A program made the translations under genes and the position numbers. 64,000 nt of DNA. Source: Bryocella elongata (lineage in GTDB: Bacteria > Acidobacteriota > Terriglobia > Terriglobales > Acidobacteriaceae). The notes beneath the pieces are model-generated. The model was not told where the DNA came from. It saw only the letters and a program-made list of their open reading frames with translations, and ran no database searches. This document shows, in pieces, positions 17,863 to 26,460 of this stretch (the stretch's first letter is position 1; every line of letters starts with the position of its first letter). The stretch lies in assembly GCF_900108185.1 (NCBI RefSeq), contig NZ_FNVA01000001.1, positions 496,001 to 560,000 of the forward strand, given 5' to 3'.

Positions 17863-18675
17863 TTAGTTTGACGAGGGCTGGACGGCGTGGTCGATGACGA
17901 GCGCGTTGATGGGCCCGCGTGCGGCGACCAGCTTCAGGCCGAGCTGCTGCTGCAATGCCGTGAAGAGTGGGGGCGAAGGTGCATCGGGTGAAGCGACAGG
18001 GACTTCGCCACCAAACTGTGTCTCGTCGGGCGACCAGGTGAGGTCGAAGTCATAGCGTGCGGTGAGGCCCGTCTTGTCGGTCACAGGGCGGTCGAGCATG
18101 GCTCGCTGCAGCATGAAGACGAAGTCCTGCATGGTGGCGTTGCGCGCCGGGAGGACGAGCTTTGCGGGCGGGTAGACGGTGGTGATGAGCTTGGGAGCTT
18201 CGTCGGCGGGAGCGGTGCTTTCCTTCAGCTTCGGTCCACCGCGGGCGACCTGCAGCTCGTACAGGGCGAACTCGCGCGACTGGCGATGGAAGGTGAGCTG
18301 GAACTGGTCGGCGAGCAGCTTGCGGAGCATGGCCATCTGCTCGACGCGGTTGGGCTGCACGGTCCCGGGAGTGATGGCGACGATGTCGAAGTGAGCGGAG
18401 TCGATCCAGTCGGGGCCGCCGGAGATGGTGCGGGTGTTGAGGTCATAGGCCGCGGCGATGAGCAGCGGCAGGGTGTAGTCCTTGGCGATCCAGCGGTGCT
18501 GGTCCTCCATGCGGAAGTAACGGCCACCCTTGGGGTCGTGGTCGACCAGCTTCACGGTGGCGACCTCAAAGGCTTCGAATTTAGGACGTGGCGGGGTCTG
18601 GGCCTGCGCCACCGAGGCCGCCAGAACGGTTGCCACTGCCGCGACGTACCGTATCTTTGTCAGGTGCCGAATCAT
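17863..18675 (-). CDS. TIGR03435 family exported protein
   Basis: A 270-residue exported protein of the TIGR03435 family, which occurs in large paralogous numbers in Acidobacteria; function unknown. A signal peptide ends VAASVAQAQT. Family features: FEVATVKLVD, the GGPDWIDSAHFDIVA block, LRKLLADQFQLTFHRQSREFALYELQVARGGPKLKES, VTDKTGLTARYDFDLTWSP, and LFTALQQQLGLKLVAARGPINALVIDHAVQPS. ATG 18675 follows AGGAGGC. It is the best taxonomic marker in the window. Confidence 0.93.
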   Translation of the reverse strand: MIRHLTKIRYVAAVATVLAASVAQAQTPPRPKFEAFEVATVKLVDHDPKGGRYFRMEDQHRWIAKDYTLPLLIAAAYDLNTRTISGGPDWIDSAHFDIVAITPGTVQPNRVEQMAMLRKLLADQFQLTFHRQSREFALYELQVARGGPKLKESTAPADEAPKLITTVYPPAKLVLPARNATMQDFVFMLQRAMLDRPVTDKTGLTARYDFDLTWSPDETQFGGEVPVASPDAPSPPLFTALQQQLGLKLVAARGPINALVIDHAVQPSSN

Positions 18676-18804
18676 CGTCTTTGCCTCCTGCTGGCTTTTT
18701 TGCAAAACGGGGGATGGGGATTGGACACTCCAGGAGGCGAGATGTCATCCGTGGGCGCTGATAGGATGCGGACTGTAGTTCGAGCTGTTTGGACGGGGAG
18801 TGGA

Positions 18805-20199
18805 ATGATCTTGGTTCGACGTTATGCAATTGCCTTGGCCGGCGTGATGACCATGGCTGCCGCCGCGCAGCAGGGAACGTGGGTGGTGAAGCCCGAGTGG
18901 GTGCACGCGCATGAGGATTACCTCGCCAGCGATGCGATGCATGGGCGAGGTTCCGCGACTCACGATGAAGAGATCACAGCGACCTACGTGGCCAGCGAGT
19001 TCGAGTCCTACGGGCTGAAGTTTGCGCCGGGCATGACGGGCTATATTCAGCGCGGCGAGGTAATTGCGCCGGAGCTCGACGGGAAGGCAACGGTTAAGGC
19101 TGGCAACACGGTTTTGAGCGAGGGCTCGGACTTTGACCTGTTGATGTCGTCGACGGCCAATGTGAGCGGCCCGCTGGTGCGTGTCGACGCGGCGCAGGTC
19201 AAGGGCGCGAAGTTCGAGCGGGGATCGGTGGTGTTGCTGACCGGAGCGGACGGCCCTGACCAAGTGTTTGACGGGCTATCGGCGCTGCGGCGTGCTGGAG
19301 CTGCGGCGATCCTGGTGGTTGAAACGCCTGGAACTACGCAGGTATACGGGATGATGGGCCGCAAGACGCGGACGCCAATCCGGCTAGCGGAGTCGGAGAT
19401 GCGTCGCGGGGGCAGCAACGTGGCGATCGTTCACGCTGCTGCGGCGAAGACGCTGGAAGCGGTTGGAGCGGGGTCCGTGGTGTCGCTGAACGTGACGGTA
19501 TTGCCGGTGAAGGAACCTCGGTACACCTATAACGCCATCGGCTATCTGCCGGGCAGCGACCCGAAGGCCGGCACCATCCTGCTGAGTGCGCATCTCGATC
19601 ATCTGGGCATTGGACGGCCGGTGAATGGGGATGCGATCTATAACGGCGCCAACGACGATGCTGCTGGGACGACCGCGGTGATGGAGCTGGCGCATGCGCT
19701 GGGCGCAGGCAAGCAGCTCAAGCGCAGTGTGCTGTTCATCTGCTATGGCGCGGAGGAGGCAGGGGAACTGGGTTCGCAGTACTTCGGGATGCACCCTGTG
19801 GTGCCGCTCAAGGACCTCGTCACCGACCTCGAGTTCGAGATGGTGGGCAACCAGGACCCGAAGATGCCGAAGGGTGTGCTCCTGCTGACTGGATGGGAGC
19901 GGTCGAACCTGGGGCCGACCCTGGCGCAGCATGGAGCGCTGCTGGGGGCGGATCCGTATCCCGAGCAGCACTTCTTCGAGCGCTCGGACAACTACCAGCT
20001 GGCGTTGAAAGGGATCGTGGCGCACACTGCTGCTGGATGGGGCACGGTGCCGACGTATCATCAGCCGAACGACGACCTGGCGCACCTGGACTTCGCTTTT
20101 ATGACCGCGGCGATCCAGTCGCTGGTTGAACCTGTTCGCTGGCTGGCCGATTCGGACTTCAAGCCCGCGTGGGTCTCCGGCGGCCAACCGAAGCCCTGA
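18805..20199 (+). CDS. exported M28-family zinc peptidase with PA insert
   Basis: A 464-residue exported aminopeptidase-like protein. A signal peptide (YAIALAGVMTMAAAAQ) is followed by a protease-associated domain at about residues 100-220, then the M28 catalytic domain. Zinc ligands and catalytic residues are visible: His and Asp in SAHLDHLG and NGANDDAAGT, the catalytic Glu pair in CYGAEEAGELGS, and a late His in VPTYHQPNDDL. The ATG at 18805 follows GGGGAG. Divergent from the TIGR03435 gene, with 129 bp between starts. Confidence 0.88.
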   Translation: MILVRRYAIALAGVMTMAAAAQQGTWVVKPEWVHAHEDYLASDAMHGRGSATHDEEITATYVASEFESYGLKFAPGMTGYIQRGEVIAPELDGKATVKAGNTVLSEGSDFDLLMSSTANVSGPLVRVDAAQVKGAKFERGSVVLLTGADGPDQVFDGLSALRRAGAAAILVVETPGTTQVYGMMGRKTRTPIRLAESEMRRGGSNVAIVHAAAAKTLEAVGAGSVVSLNVTVLPVKEPRYTYNAIGYLPGSDPKAGTILLSAHLDHLGIGRPVNGDAIYNGANDDAAGTTAVMELAHALGAGKQLKRSVLFICYGAEEAGELGSQYFGMHPVVPLKDLVTDLEFEMVGNQDPKMPKGVLLLTGWERSNLGPTLAQHGALLGADPYPEQHFFERSDNYQLALKGIVAHTAAGWGTVPTYHQPNDDLAHLDFAFMTAAIQSLVEPVRWLADSDFKPAWVSGGQPKP

Positions 20200-20245
20200 T
20201 TTTTCACACCCGGCCCCGATATCGAAGCAGCAGATGAGGTGAAGG

Positions 20246-20620
20246 ATGAACGCAACAGGCAATCCGTTTGTGCATCTTGAGCTGAACTCCGCAGACCCGG
20301 CGAAGGCGAAGGCCTTCTACGGCGAGCTCTTTGGATGGGAGTTCACGGACAACGACATGGGGCCGATGGGGATCTACTCGACCTTCAAGCCGAGTGATGG
20401 GCCCGGTGGTGGTCTGGCGAGCATGCCTGGAGGAAATCCCGGCTGGCTTGCTTACATCGGGGTTGCCGATGTGAAGGCCGCCACGGAGAAGGCGAAGGAG
20501 CTCGGAGCGACGATCCACGTCGGGCCGCACGAGATCCCGAACGTCGGCTGGATGACGATCATGTCGGATCCGGCTGGGGCGGCGATCGCGATCTTTCAGC
20601 CGATGACGCCGCAGGGGTAG
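20246..20620 (+). CDS. VOC-family (glyoxalase-fold) protein
   Basis: A 124-residue single-module VOC protein. It opens FVHLELNSADPAKAKAFYGELFGWEF and ends IMSDPAGAAIAIFQP. Proteins of this kind form metal-binding dimers and include lyases, dioxygenases and resistance proteins; the substrate cannot be told. ATG 20246 follows GAGGTGAAGG. Confidence 0.85.
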   Translation: MNATGNPFVHLELNSADPAKAKAFYGELFGWEFTDNDMGPMGIYSTFKPSDGPGGGLASMPGGNPGWLAYIGVADVKAATEKAKELGATIHVGPHEIPNVGWMTIMSDPAGAAIAIFQPMTPQG

Positions 20621-20698
20621 AGCGGGGCCGCAAGCAAGTTGCGCTTCCACGGAGCTGGCTCTCGCGTATGCTGACGCCAGCACCTCGGAGGTTTCGAC

Positions 20699-22081
20699 CT
20701 GCCCGACGCGTCACTTTCCCCTGAACCTGCCCTCGAGCGAGCGCTGTCGCAGGCGCGATGGCGTCTCCTGCCTCTTCTGTCGCTGGGCTATATCGCTGCG
20801 TATCTCGACCGCGTGAACATCAGCTTCGCGCAGGAGCCGATGAGCCATGCGCTGGGGCTTACGGCGGAGACCTATGGTCTCGGCGCCGGGCTCTTCTTCG
20901 TGAGCTACGCGCTGTTCGAGATCCCGTCGAATGCTTTGCTGCTGCGCTTTGGCGCGCGGCGCTGGCTCGCGCGGATCATGCTGACGTGGGGCCTGATGGC
21001 CATGGCGATGGCTACCGTGCATTCGTCGACGAGCTTCTACTCCATGCGCATGCTGCTGGGCATTGCCGAGGCGGGCTACTTTCCGGGAGTGATCTTCTAC
21101 CTGTCGCTGTGGTTTCCGGCGCGGGAGCGGGCGCGGGCGATCAGCCTGTTTTACCTCGGGTTGCCGCTGAGCAACGTCGTGATGGGCGCGGCGGCGGGGA
21201 CGCTGCTGAGGCTGAGCGGGACGCTGCACCTCGCTGGTTGGCAATGGCTGTTCCTCGTCGAGGGACTGCCTGCGGTGCTGATCAGTCTGGCCGTGTTCGC
21301 ATTGCTGCCGGACGATCCCCACGACGCGAAGTGGCTGGCCCCCGAGGAGCGGAACGCTCTCCTGGAGCACCTGCAGGGGGAGGCTTCCGGCCTTGGAGCG
21401 GCGGCGCACGGTGGCTGGCGGCTTGCACTCCGTAGTCCGATGACATGGCTGCTTGGGGGCGGTTACTTCCTGATGCTTGGAGCCAACTACGGGTTGTCGT
21501 TCTCACTGCCCGCGATGCTGGCGCAGGCGACGGGGCTGTCGTCGACTGCGGTGGGTTCGCTGGTGGTATGGATCGGTGTTGCGGGTGCGTCGCTGATGCT
21601 GCTCAACGGCATTCACTCGGATCGCAATGGCGAGCGTCGATGGCACATCGTGGCGCCGCTGCTGATCATGGGCGCTCTGCTGCTGCTTGCCGGCGGTGGG
21701 CTCCGATTGCACGGCTGGCTGGCGGCCCTGGCGCTGGGGGCGGGCGTTGCTGCCTACTCGAGCTTCCAGGGACCGATGCTCTCGCTGCCGATCACGATCT
21801 TTTCGGGTGAGGCGGCAGCCGTGGGGATGGCTGCGATCAACATGTGCGGCATCGCCGGAGGGTTTGTCTTTCCATACCTGATGGGATGGCTGCGGGAGCG
21901 GACTGGAGGGTATGCGGCGGGTGTGTCGGTGCTGGCCGTGCCCTGCGCGCTGGCCGCAGTCATCATCGCGGTTCTGCTGAAGCCCTCGAGCCGGCCTCAG
22001 CAGAACGCGATCGCGGACGAACCTAGTTCGCTGGAGGAGTGGTTCCCGGACGTTGCCCCTGATGCAGAAGGTGGTAGCTGA
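20699..22081 (+). CDS. MFS transporter, anion:cation symporter type, with CTG start
   Basis: A twelve-helix importer of the ACS branch, which takes up organic acids such as sugar acids and hydroxy acids. Helix 1 with its family motif RLLPLLSLGYIAAYLDRVN is coded upstream of every in-frame ATG, GTG or TTG that could follow the preceding stop (20672). The only plausible start is CTG 20699, placed 6 bases after GGAGGT (20687-20692). Starting at GTG 20813 instead would cut helix 1. Further motifs: FEIPSNALLLRFGARRW, GIAEAGYFPGVIFYLSLWFP and a C-terminal acidic tail. The 3' end overlaps the convergent gene by 59 bp. 460 residues. Confidence 0.85.
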   Translation: MPDASLSPEPALERALSQARWRLLPLLSLGYIAAYLDRVNISFAQEPMSHALGLTAETYGLGAGLFFVSYALFEIPSNALLLRFGARRWLARIMLTWGLMAMAMATVHSSTSFYSMRMLLGIAEAGYFPGVIFYLSLWFPARERARAISLFYLGLPLSNVVMGAAAGTLLRLSGTLHLAGWQWLFLVEGLPAVLISLAVFALLPDDPHDAKWLAPEERNALLEHLQGEASGLGAAAHGGWRLALRSPMTWLLGGGYFLMLGANYGLSFSLPAMLAQATGLSSTAVGSLVVWIGVAGASLMLLNGIHSDRNGERRWHIVAPLLIMGALLLLAGGGLRLHGWLAALALGAGVAAYSSFQGPMLSLPITIFSGEAAAVGMAAINMCGIAGGFVFPYLMGWLRERTGGYAAGVSVLAVPCALAAVIIAVLLKPSSRPQQNAIADEPSSLEEWFPDVAPDAEGGS

Positions 22082-22847
22082 TGTCGGGCCAGAACTCCTT
22101 GAAGACGAAGGTGGCGGCATCGATGCCGACGTTCACTCCCCACTGGTCCATCGTGTTGGAGACCGTGCGCTCGCGGCTTGGGTAGTAGAGATTCGAGATT
22201 CCCGCGGCGGCTCCGGCGCCAACGACTTCGCCGTAGTTGAAGCTGCGACCGTCGCTGTCGGTGCGCGTAACGACGACTCGGCTCACAGCGTAGCCGGCGC
22301 GCTTTATGAAGCCTCCGTGGCCCATCGTGTAGAACCGGGTGTCTTCATGCGTGATCGCCGGGACGACGAACTCGACCATGTAGTTTTCCGACGTCTGATC
22401 GACGACGGAGTGCCACAGGTAGCGTCCATAGCCAACGCCGCCCTTGCCGAACTCAGGGTACTTGGTGGTGCCGTAGGAGTAGGCGGCAACCACCACCGGG
22501 AGAACGATCGAAGAGTAATCGAAGGAGTCCTCGCTGGCGGTCACGAACTTGTCCTTCACTGTCTGGGGCGGAAGCTTTTCGTCCGTGGTGGCTGCGCGGA
22601 AGTTGGGCAGGATCCCGAGGATGCGCTTGGTCTGGCCGTTGCTGTGTTGCGTCGAACTGACCTGGGCCGGGGCGGAAGAGCTCTGGGACGTGGAGCTGGA
22701 GCTTTGCGGCGCTGGGGCATCCGGAAGCACGTCATCGTTCTGCATCGAAGCGTAGCCGCTTGGGGTTACGGCGAGGGCGAAGAGCAGAACCGAAGCTCCA
22801 AGGGTAATTCTGCGGCGCTGGGCACACCTCTCCGATGATTGCTGCAT
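22023..22847 (-). CDS. exported conserved hypothetical (acidobacterial type)
   Basis: A 274-residue exported protein: a signal peptide (LGASVLLFALAVTPSGYA), then a Ser/Gln-rich linker (SSSSTSQSSSAPAQVSS), then a conserved part starting RILGILPNFRAA. It has repeated Gly/Tyr-rich short segments (YSYGTTKYPEFGKGGVGYGR, FYTMGHGGFIKRAGYAVSR) that look like outer-membrane strands or an amphipathic shell. I know similar proteins only as acidobacterial hypotheticals. ATG 22847 follows AGGAAA with a 7-base spacer. Its last 59 bp overlap the MFS gene tail. Confidence 0.65.
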   Translation of the reverse strand: MQQSSERCAQRRRITLGASVLLFALAVTPSGYASMQNDDVLPDAPAPQSSSSTSQSSSAPAQVSSTQHSNGQTKRILGILPNFRAATTDEKLPPQTVKDKFVTASEDSFDYSSIVLPVVVAAYSYGTTKYPEFGKGGVGYGRYLWHSVVDQTSENYMVEFVVPAITHEDTRFYTMGHGGFIKRAGYAVSRVVVTRTDSDGRSFNYGEVVGAGAAAGISNLYYPSRERTVSNTMDQWGVNVGIDAATFVFKEFWPDISYHLLHQGQRPGTTPPAN

Positions 22848-23088
22848 GGGGCGATTTCCTGTGGCGCGGGCTGAATGATGCAATAGGTCTCTCCTGGCTT
22901 TCAAGTCGATAGGAACACAAGCGTTTCAGGGACGGTACCCCCGATGGTGTGGCGCTTTCGGGATTCCTATTAAGACGCAGACTGAACACAGACGATTCTT
23001 CCTCCCGCGAGTATTCTCGTAGGGAACGAGCTGATGCTGCCCGGCGAACCCCGGTCGAGAGGCAGGCGAGAGAGGAATCTGGCTGACG

Positions 23089-24492
23089 ATGAGTGATGTT
23101 GCAGTGGCCTACGCCAACGAGCATGGAGAGCGGTTTATCGAGGAACTGAAGGACCTGTTGCGCATTCCTTCGATCTCCACGGACCCGGAGCGGGCCGGCG
23201 ATGTTCGTCGTGCCGCTGAGTTTGTTGCGGAGGGCCTGCGGTCGGCCGGTCTGGAGCATGTGCACCTGATCGAAACGGATAGCGCTGTGCCCCGCGCGAG
23301 CGGCCATGCGCATCCCCTGGTCTACGCGGACTGGCTGCATGCGGGTGCGGACAAGCCCACGATCCTCTGCTACGGCCACTACGATGTGCAGCCGCCCGAT
23401 CCTCTGGACGAGTGGAACTCCCCGCCGTTCGAGCCTACCGAGCGGGATGGCAACATCTACGCTCGTGGCGCGGTCGACGACAAGGGCCAGATGTGGATGC
23501 ACGTGAAGGCGCTCGAGTCGCTGCTGAAGGGGACGGGCAGCCTGCCGGTCAACATCCGCGTGATTGTGGAGGGCGAGGAAGAGGTTGGCGGCGAGGGGAT
23601 TGCCTCTTTCGTCGGCCACCACGGCGGCCTGTTGAAGGCGGACGCAGCGCTGGTGAGCGACACCGAGATGTTCGCTCCCGATCTCCCGACCTTGTGCGTT
23701 GGCCTGCGTGGCATGATCTATACCGAGCTCGAGGTGCGCGGCCCGATGACCGACCTGCACTCGGGTATGTACGGCGGTGCTGCGCCGAACCCGTTCGTGG
23801 CACTGGCGCAGATGATCGCGCAGATGAAACGCAGCGACGGTCACATCGCGATTCCAGGCTTCTACGACGGCATTGAGAGCCCCAGTAAGGCCGAGCTGAC
23901 GGCGTGGCGTTCGCTGCCGTTCGATGAGGAGCACTACCGCAAGACGGAGGTCGGCTCGACGGCGCTCGATGGCGAGCAGGCATTCTCGGTACTGGAGCGG
24001 ACGTGGTCGCGGCCCACGATGGATGTGCATGGTGTGGTGGGTGGCTTCACGGGCGCCGGCGCGAAGACGGTCATTCCTGCGAAGGCAACGGCGAAGGTGA
24101 GCTTCCGCCTCGTCCCGGGGATGAAGCCGGAGGCGACGTTCGCGAAGTACAAGGCCTTCGTGGAGTTGATCACGCCGCGCGGCATCCAGGCGGAGGTGCG
24201 GTTGATCCACTCGGGCGAACCGATCGTGATCTCGACGGATAACTCGTACATCCACGCTGCGGCTGAGGCGATGGAGGAGGTCTGGGGCAAGAAGACGGTC
24301 TACGTTCGCGGCGGCGGGTCGATTCCGATTGTTGGGGACTTCGTGCGTCAGCTTGGTATTCCGGCAGTCCTGATGGGCTTTGGCCTACCGGACGATAATC
24401 TGCATGCTCCGAACGAGAAGTTCCACATCGCCAACTTTCACAAGGGCATTGAGTCCATCGTGCGGTTCTTCGAGATTGTAGGAAAGGTCTAG
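23089..24492 (+). CDS. M20-family dipeptidase
   Basis: A 467-residue cytoplasmic metallopeptidase that hydrolyses dipeptides. The metal-binding motifs are CYGHYDVQPPDP (His, Asp), ARGAVDDKGQMWMH, EGEEEVGGEG (catalytic Glu), and a late PNEKFHIANF. The inserted dimerisation domain lies between about residues 205 and 360. ATG 23089. The next gene, mobA, starts 6 bp after its stop. Confidence 0.9.
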   Translation: MSDVAVAYANEHGERFIEELKDLLRIPSISTDPERAGDVRRAAEFVAEGLRSAGLEHVHLIETDSAVPRASGHAHPLVYADWLHAGADKPTILCYGHYDVQPPDPLDEWNSPPFEPTERDGNIYARGAVDDKGQMWMHVKALESLLKGTGSLPVNIRVIVEGEEEVGGEGIASFVGHHGGLLKADAALVSDTEMFAPDLPTLCVGLRGMIYTELEVRGPMTDLHSGMYGGAAPNPFVALAQMIAQMKRSDGHIAIPGFYDGIESPSKAELTAWRSLPFDEEHYRKTEVGSTALDGEQAFSVLERTWSRPTMDVHGVVGGFTGAGAKTVIPAKATAKVSFRLVPGMKPEATFAKYKAFVELITPRGIQAEVRLIHSGEPIVISTDNSYIHAAAEAMEEVWGKKTVYVRGGGSIPIVGDFVRQLGIPAVLMGFGLPDDNLHAPNEKFHIANFHKGIESIVRFFEIVGKV

Positions 24493-24498
24493 ATCGCA

Positions 24499-25143
24499 AT
24501 GCTGGAACTCCTTCCGATCACGGGATTTGTCCTTGCCGGAGGGAGAAGCTCCCGCATGGGTCGGGACAAGGCGCTGCTCGAACTCGATGGCCGGACGCTG
24601 ACGGAGATCGCCATCGGAAAGCTGCGGGAGTTCTGCGCCGAGGTTGCGGTTGCCGGCAGCCGTGAGGATCTGTCCGGCCTGGCGAGGGTGGTGCCGGATC
24701 TCCGGCCCGGACTGGGGCCGGCTGCCGCCGTCGAGGCTGGGCTTTCCGCCAGCACCCAGCCCTGGGCGTTGTTTGTGCCGGTCGACGCTCCGATCGTTCC
24801 CGTGGAGCTGCTGCAGCAGTGGGCAGAGCTGGTGCTGCGGACGGAGGCGAAGGGGAGCTACCTGAGCGTCGTCGGGCAGGTACAGCCAGCGTTCATCCTG
24901 CTTCGGAAGGAACTGGGAGCTCGGATCGGGGAGATGGTCGGGGCAGGGGAGCTGCGGCTTTTGCGGCTGTGGCTTCGGCTCGACGTGATGCTTGGGCCGG
25001 GATCGCTGCTGGCGGTCGAGGCAGAGACGCTCCCTTGTACCCGTGGATGGACGTCGACCGAGGTCGCTAACGTCTTCGCCAACATCAATACGCCGGAAGA
25101 CTGGAATTCCCTGGCAACCCGTCTCGGTCAGCAGAATCAATAG
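24499..25143 (+). CDS. mobA: molybdenum cofactor guanylyltransferase-like protein
   Basis: Adds a nucleotide (GMP, or CMP in the MocA branch) to molybdopterin. The nucleotide-binding signature GFVLAGGRSSRMGRDKALLELDG is complete, followed by VVPDLRPGLGPAAAVEAGL and FVPVDAPIVP, the metal-binding Asp motif. The C-terminus ends NINTPEDW, as in MobA. 214 residues. The start lies 6 bp behind the dipeptidase. In this window it could serve the molybdenum hydroxylase at 40-44 kb, which would normally need the cytosine form, so a MocA-like specificity is also possible. Confidence 0.85.
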   Translation: MLELLPITGFVLAGGRSSRMGRDKALLELDGRTLTEIAIGKLREFCAEVAVAGSREDLSGLARVVPDLRPGLGPAAAVEAGLSASTQPWALFVPVDAPIVPVELLQQWAELVLRTEAKGSYLSVVGQVQPAFILLRKELGARIGEMVGAGELRLLRLWLRLDVMLGPGSLLAVEAETLPCTRGWTSTEVANVFANINTPEDWNSLATRLGQQNQ

Positions 25144-25216
25144 CAATCAGAACCATTGATATCAGTTTGATGACGAGGCTATTCCCCCTGTCACAAACCT
25201 CGGGGATACTTGATTC

Positions 25217-26329
25217 ATGGCGGCACACGAAGAAGATCCGAATCGGCCGGACCCGCACCAGGACCCCATGCATCCGGGCGACCCTTTGACCAGCGATGCG
25301 CAGTTGGAGAAGCGCGTCGCGGACACTCACGGGCTTCCGGGCGACGAGATGACGGCGCTGGAGCGCATGGAAGCGGAGATTGAGCCGCTGGTCGAGAACG
25401 TATCGCCGGACCTGGCTCCAGCCGTCGAGGAGTTCATGGCCGAGACGGCCCTGGCGAACGAGGCCGAGAGCGCTGCCGTCGCGGACGACTCGCAATTTTC
25501 AGGCACGGCCGGTCTGGAAGGGGCGTCCTTCGCGACTGCGGAGGTTGGACCTTACATCTCGTTCCAGCATGTATGCAAGTCGTTTGGCGACTTTGTCGTA
25601 CTCAAGGATGTCAGCTTCTTCGTCAATCCTGGGGAGACCTTATGCATCCTGGGGCGAAGCGGGGTTGGGAAGAGCGTCTCGCTACAGATCATCATGGGCT
25701 TTCTGAAGCCGGACAGCGGAACGGTTCTCGTCGCAGGACAGGAGATCGCTGGTCTGACCGAACGGGAGATGCAGCAGGTTCGGCAGAAAGTGACGATGGT
25801 CTTCCAGAGCGGGGCGCTGTTCGATTCGATCACGGTTGGAGAAAATGTCGCGTTTCCCCTGCGCGAGCGGGGGGACATGCGCGAGGACCAGATCCTGCTG
25901 GTGGTCCGTGGCTTGCTGGAGATGGTGGGTGTCGCCGGCATGGAGGATCATCTGCCGTCGGACCTGTCCACGGGGATGAAGCGGTCGGTGGCGATTGCGA
26001 GGGCGCTCGCAGCTCAGCCCAGCGCCGTTCTGTACGACGAGCCGACGACGATGGTCGACCCGCTCATGGGCAATCTGCTGTGCGAGCTGATCCAACGGCT
26101 GAAGACGCAGCTGCATCTCACGAGCATCGTTGTCACACACGATATGCGTTTCGCGGAGAAGCTGGCCGATCGGGTGGTTTTTCTGCATGAGGGGCGTGCC
26201 AGATTCTTTGGAACCATGGAGGAGATGCGGGCCAGCGACGACCCCATCCTCTGCGAGTTCCTCGCCATGGATGAGCTTGTGCTCCCGGGGCGGCCGATGC
26301 CCGAGGCGCCGGTGGAAAAAGCTCTGTAA
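25217..26329 (+). CDS. Mla-like ABC transporter ATPase with an acidic N-terminal extension
   Basis: The ATPase of a lipid-type (MlaFEDB or Mkl) ABC system. Residues from about 115 form a normal ABC domain: LGRSGVGKS (Walker A), QSGALFDSITVGENVAFPL, LSTGMKRSVAIARALA (signature) and AVLYDEPTTMVDP (Walker B). The first 110 or so residues are an acidic and Pro-rich extension (NRPDPHQDPMHPGDP, MEAEIEPLVENVSPDL) not present in MlaF. The permease and MCE partners are not adjacent, so they must be elsewhere. 370 residues; ATG 25217. Confidence 0.85.
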   Translation: MAAHEEDPNRPDPHQDPMHPGDPLTSDAQLEKRVADTHGLPGDEMTALERMEAEIEPLVENVSPDLAPAVEEFMAETALANEAESAAVADDSQFSGTAGLEGASFATAEVGPYISFQHVCKSFGDFVVLKDVSFFVNPGETLCILGRSGVGKSVSLQIIMGFLKPDSGTVLVAGQEIAGLTEREMQQVRQKVTMVFQSGALFDSITVGENVAFPLRERGDMREDQILLVVRGLLEMVGVAGMEDHLPSDLSTGMKRSVAIARALAAQPSAVLYDEPTTMVDPLMGNLLCELIQRLKTQLHLTSIVVTHDMRFAEKLADRVVFLHEGRARFFGTMEEMRASDDPILCEFLAMDELVLPGRPMPEAPVEKAL

Positions 26330-26460
26330 GTCTAGATATTGCAACGCTTGCAAATTTGCTAGGATGCGGGTGCGGAGAAGGCTACACTACAGAAACCCCC
26401 TCGATTGATTCTCCAAGGACGCAGAGCACAGAACGAACTCATGAATTCTGGACGACCTGG

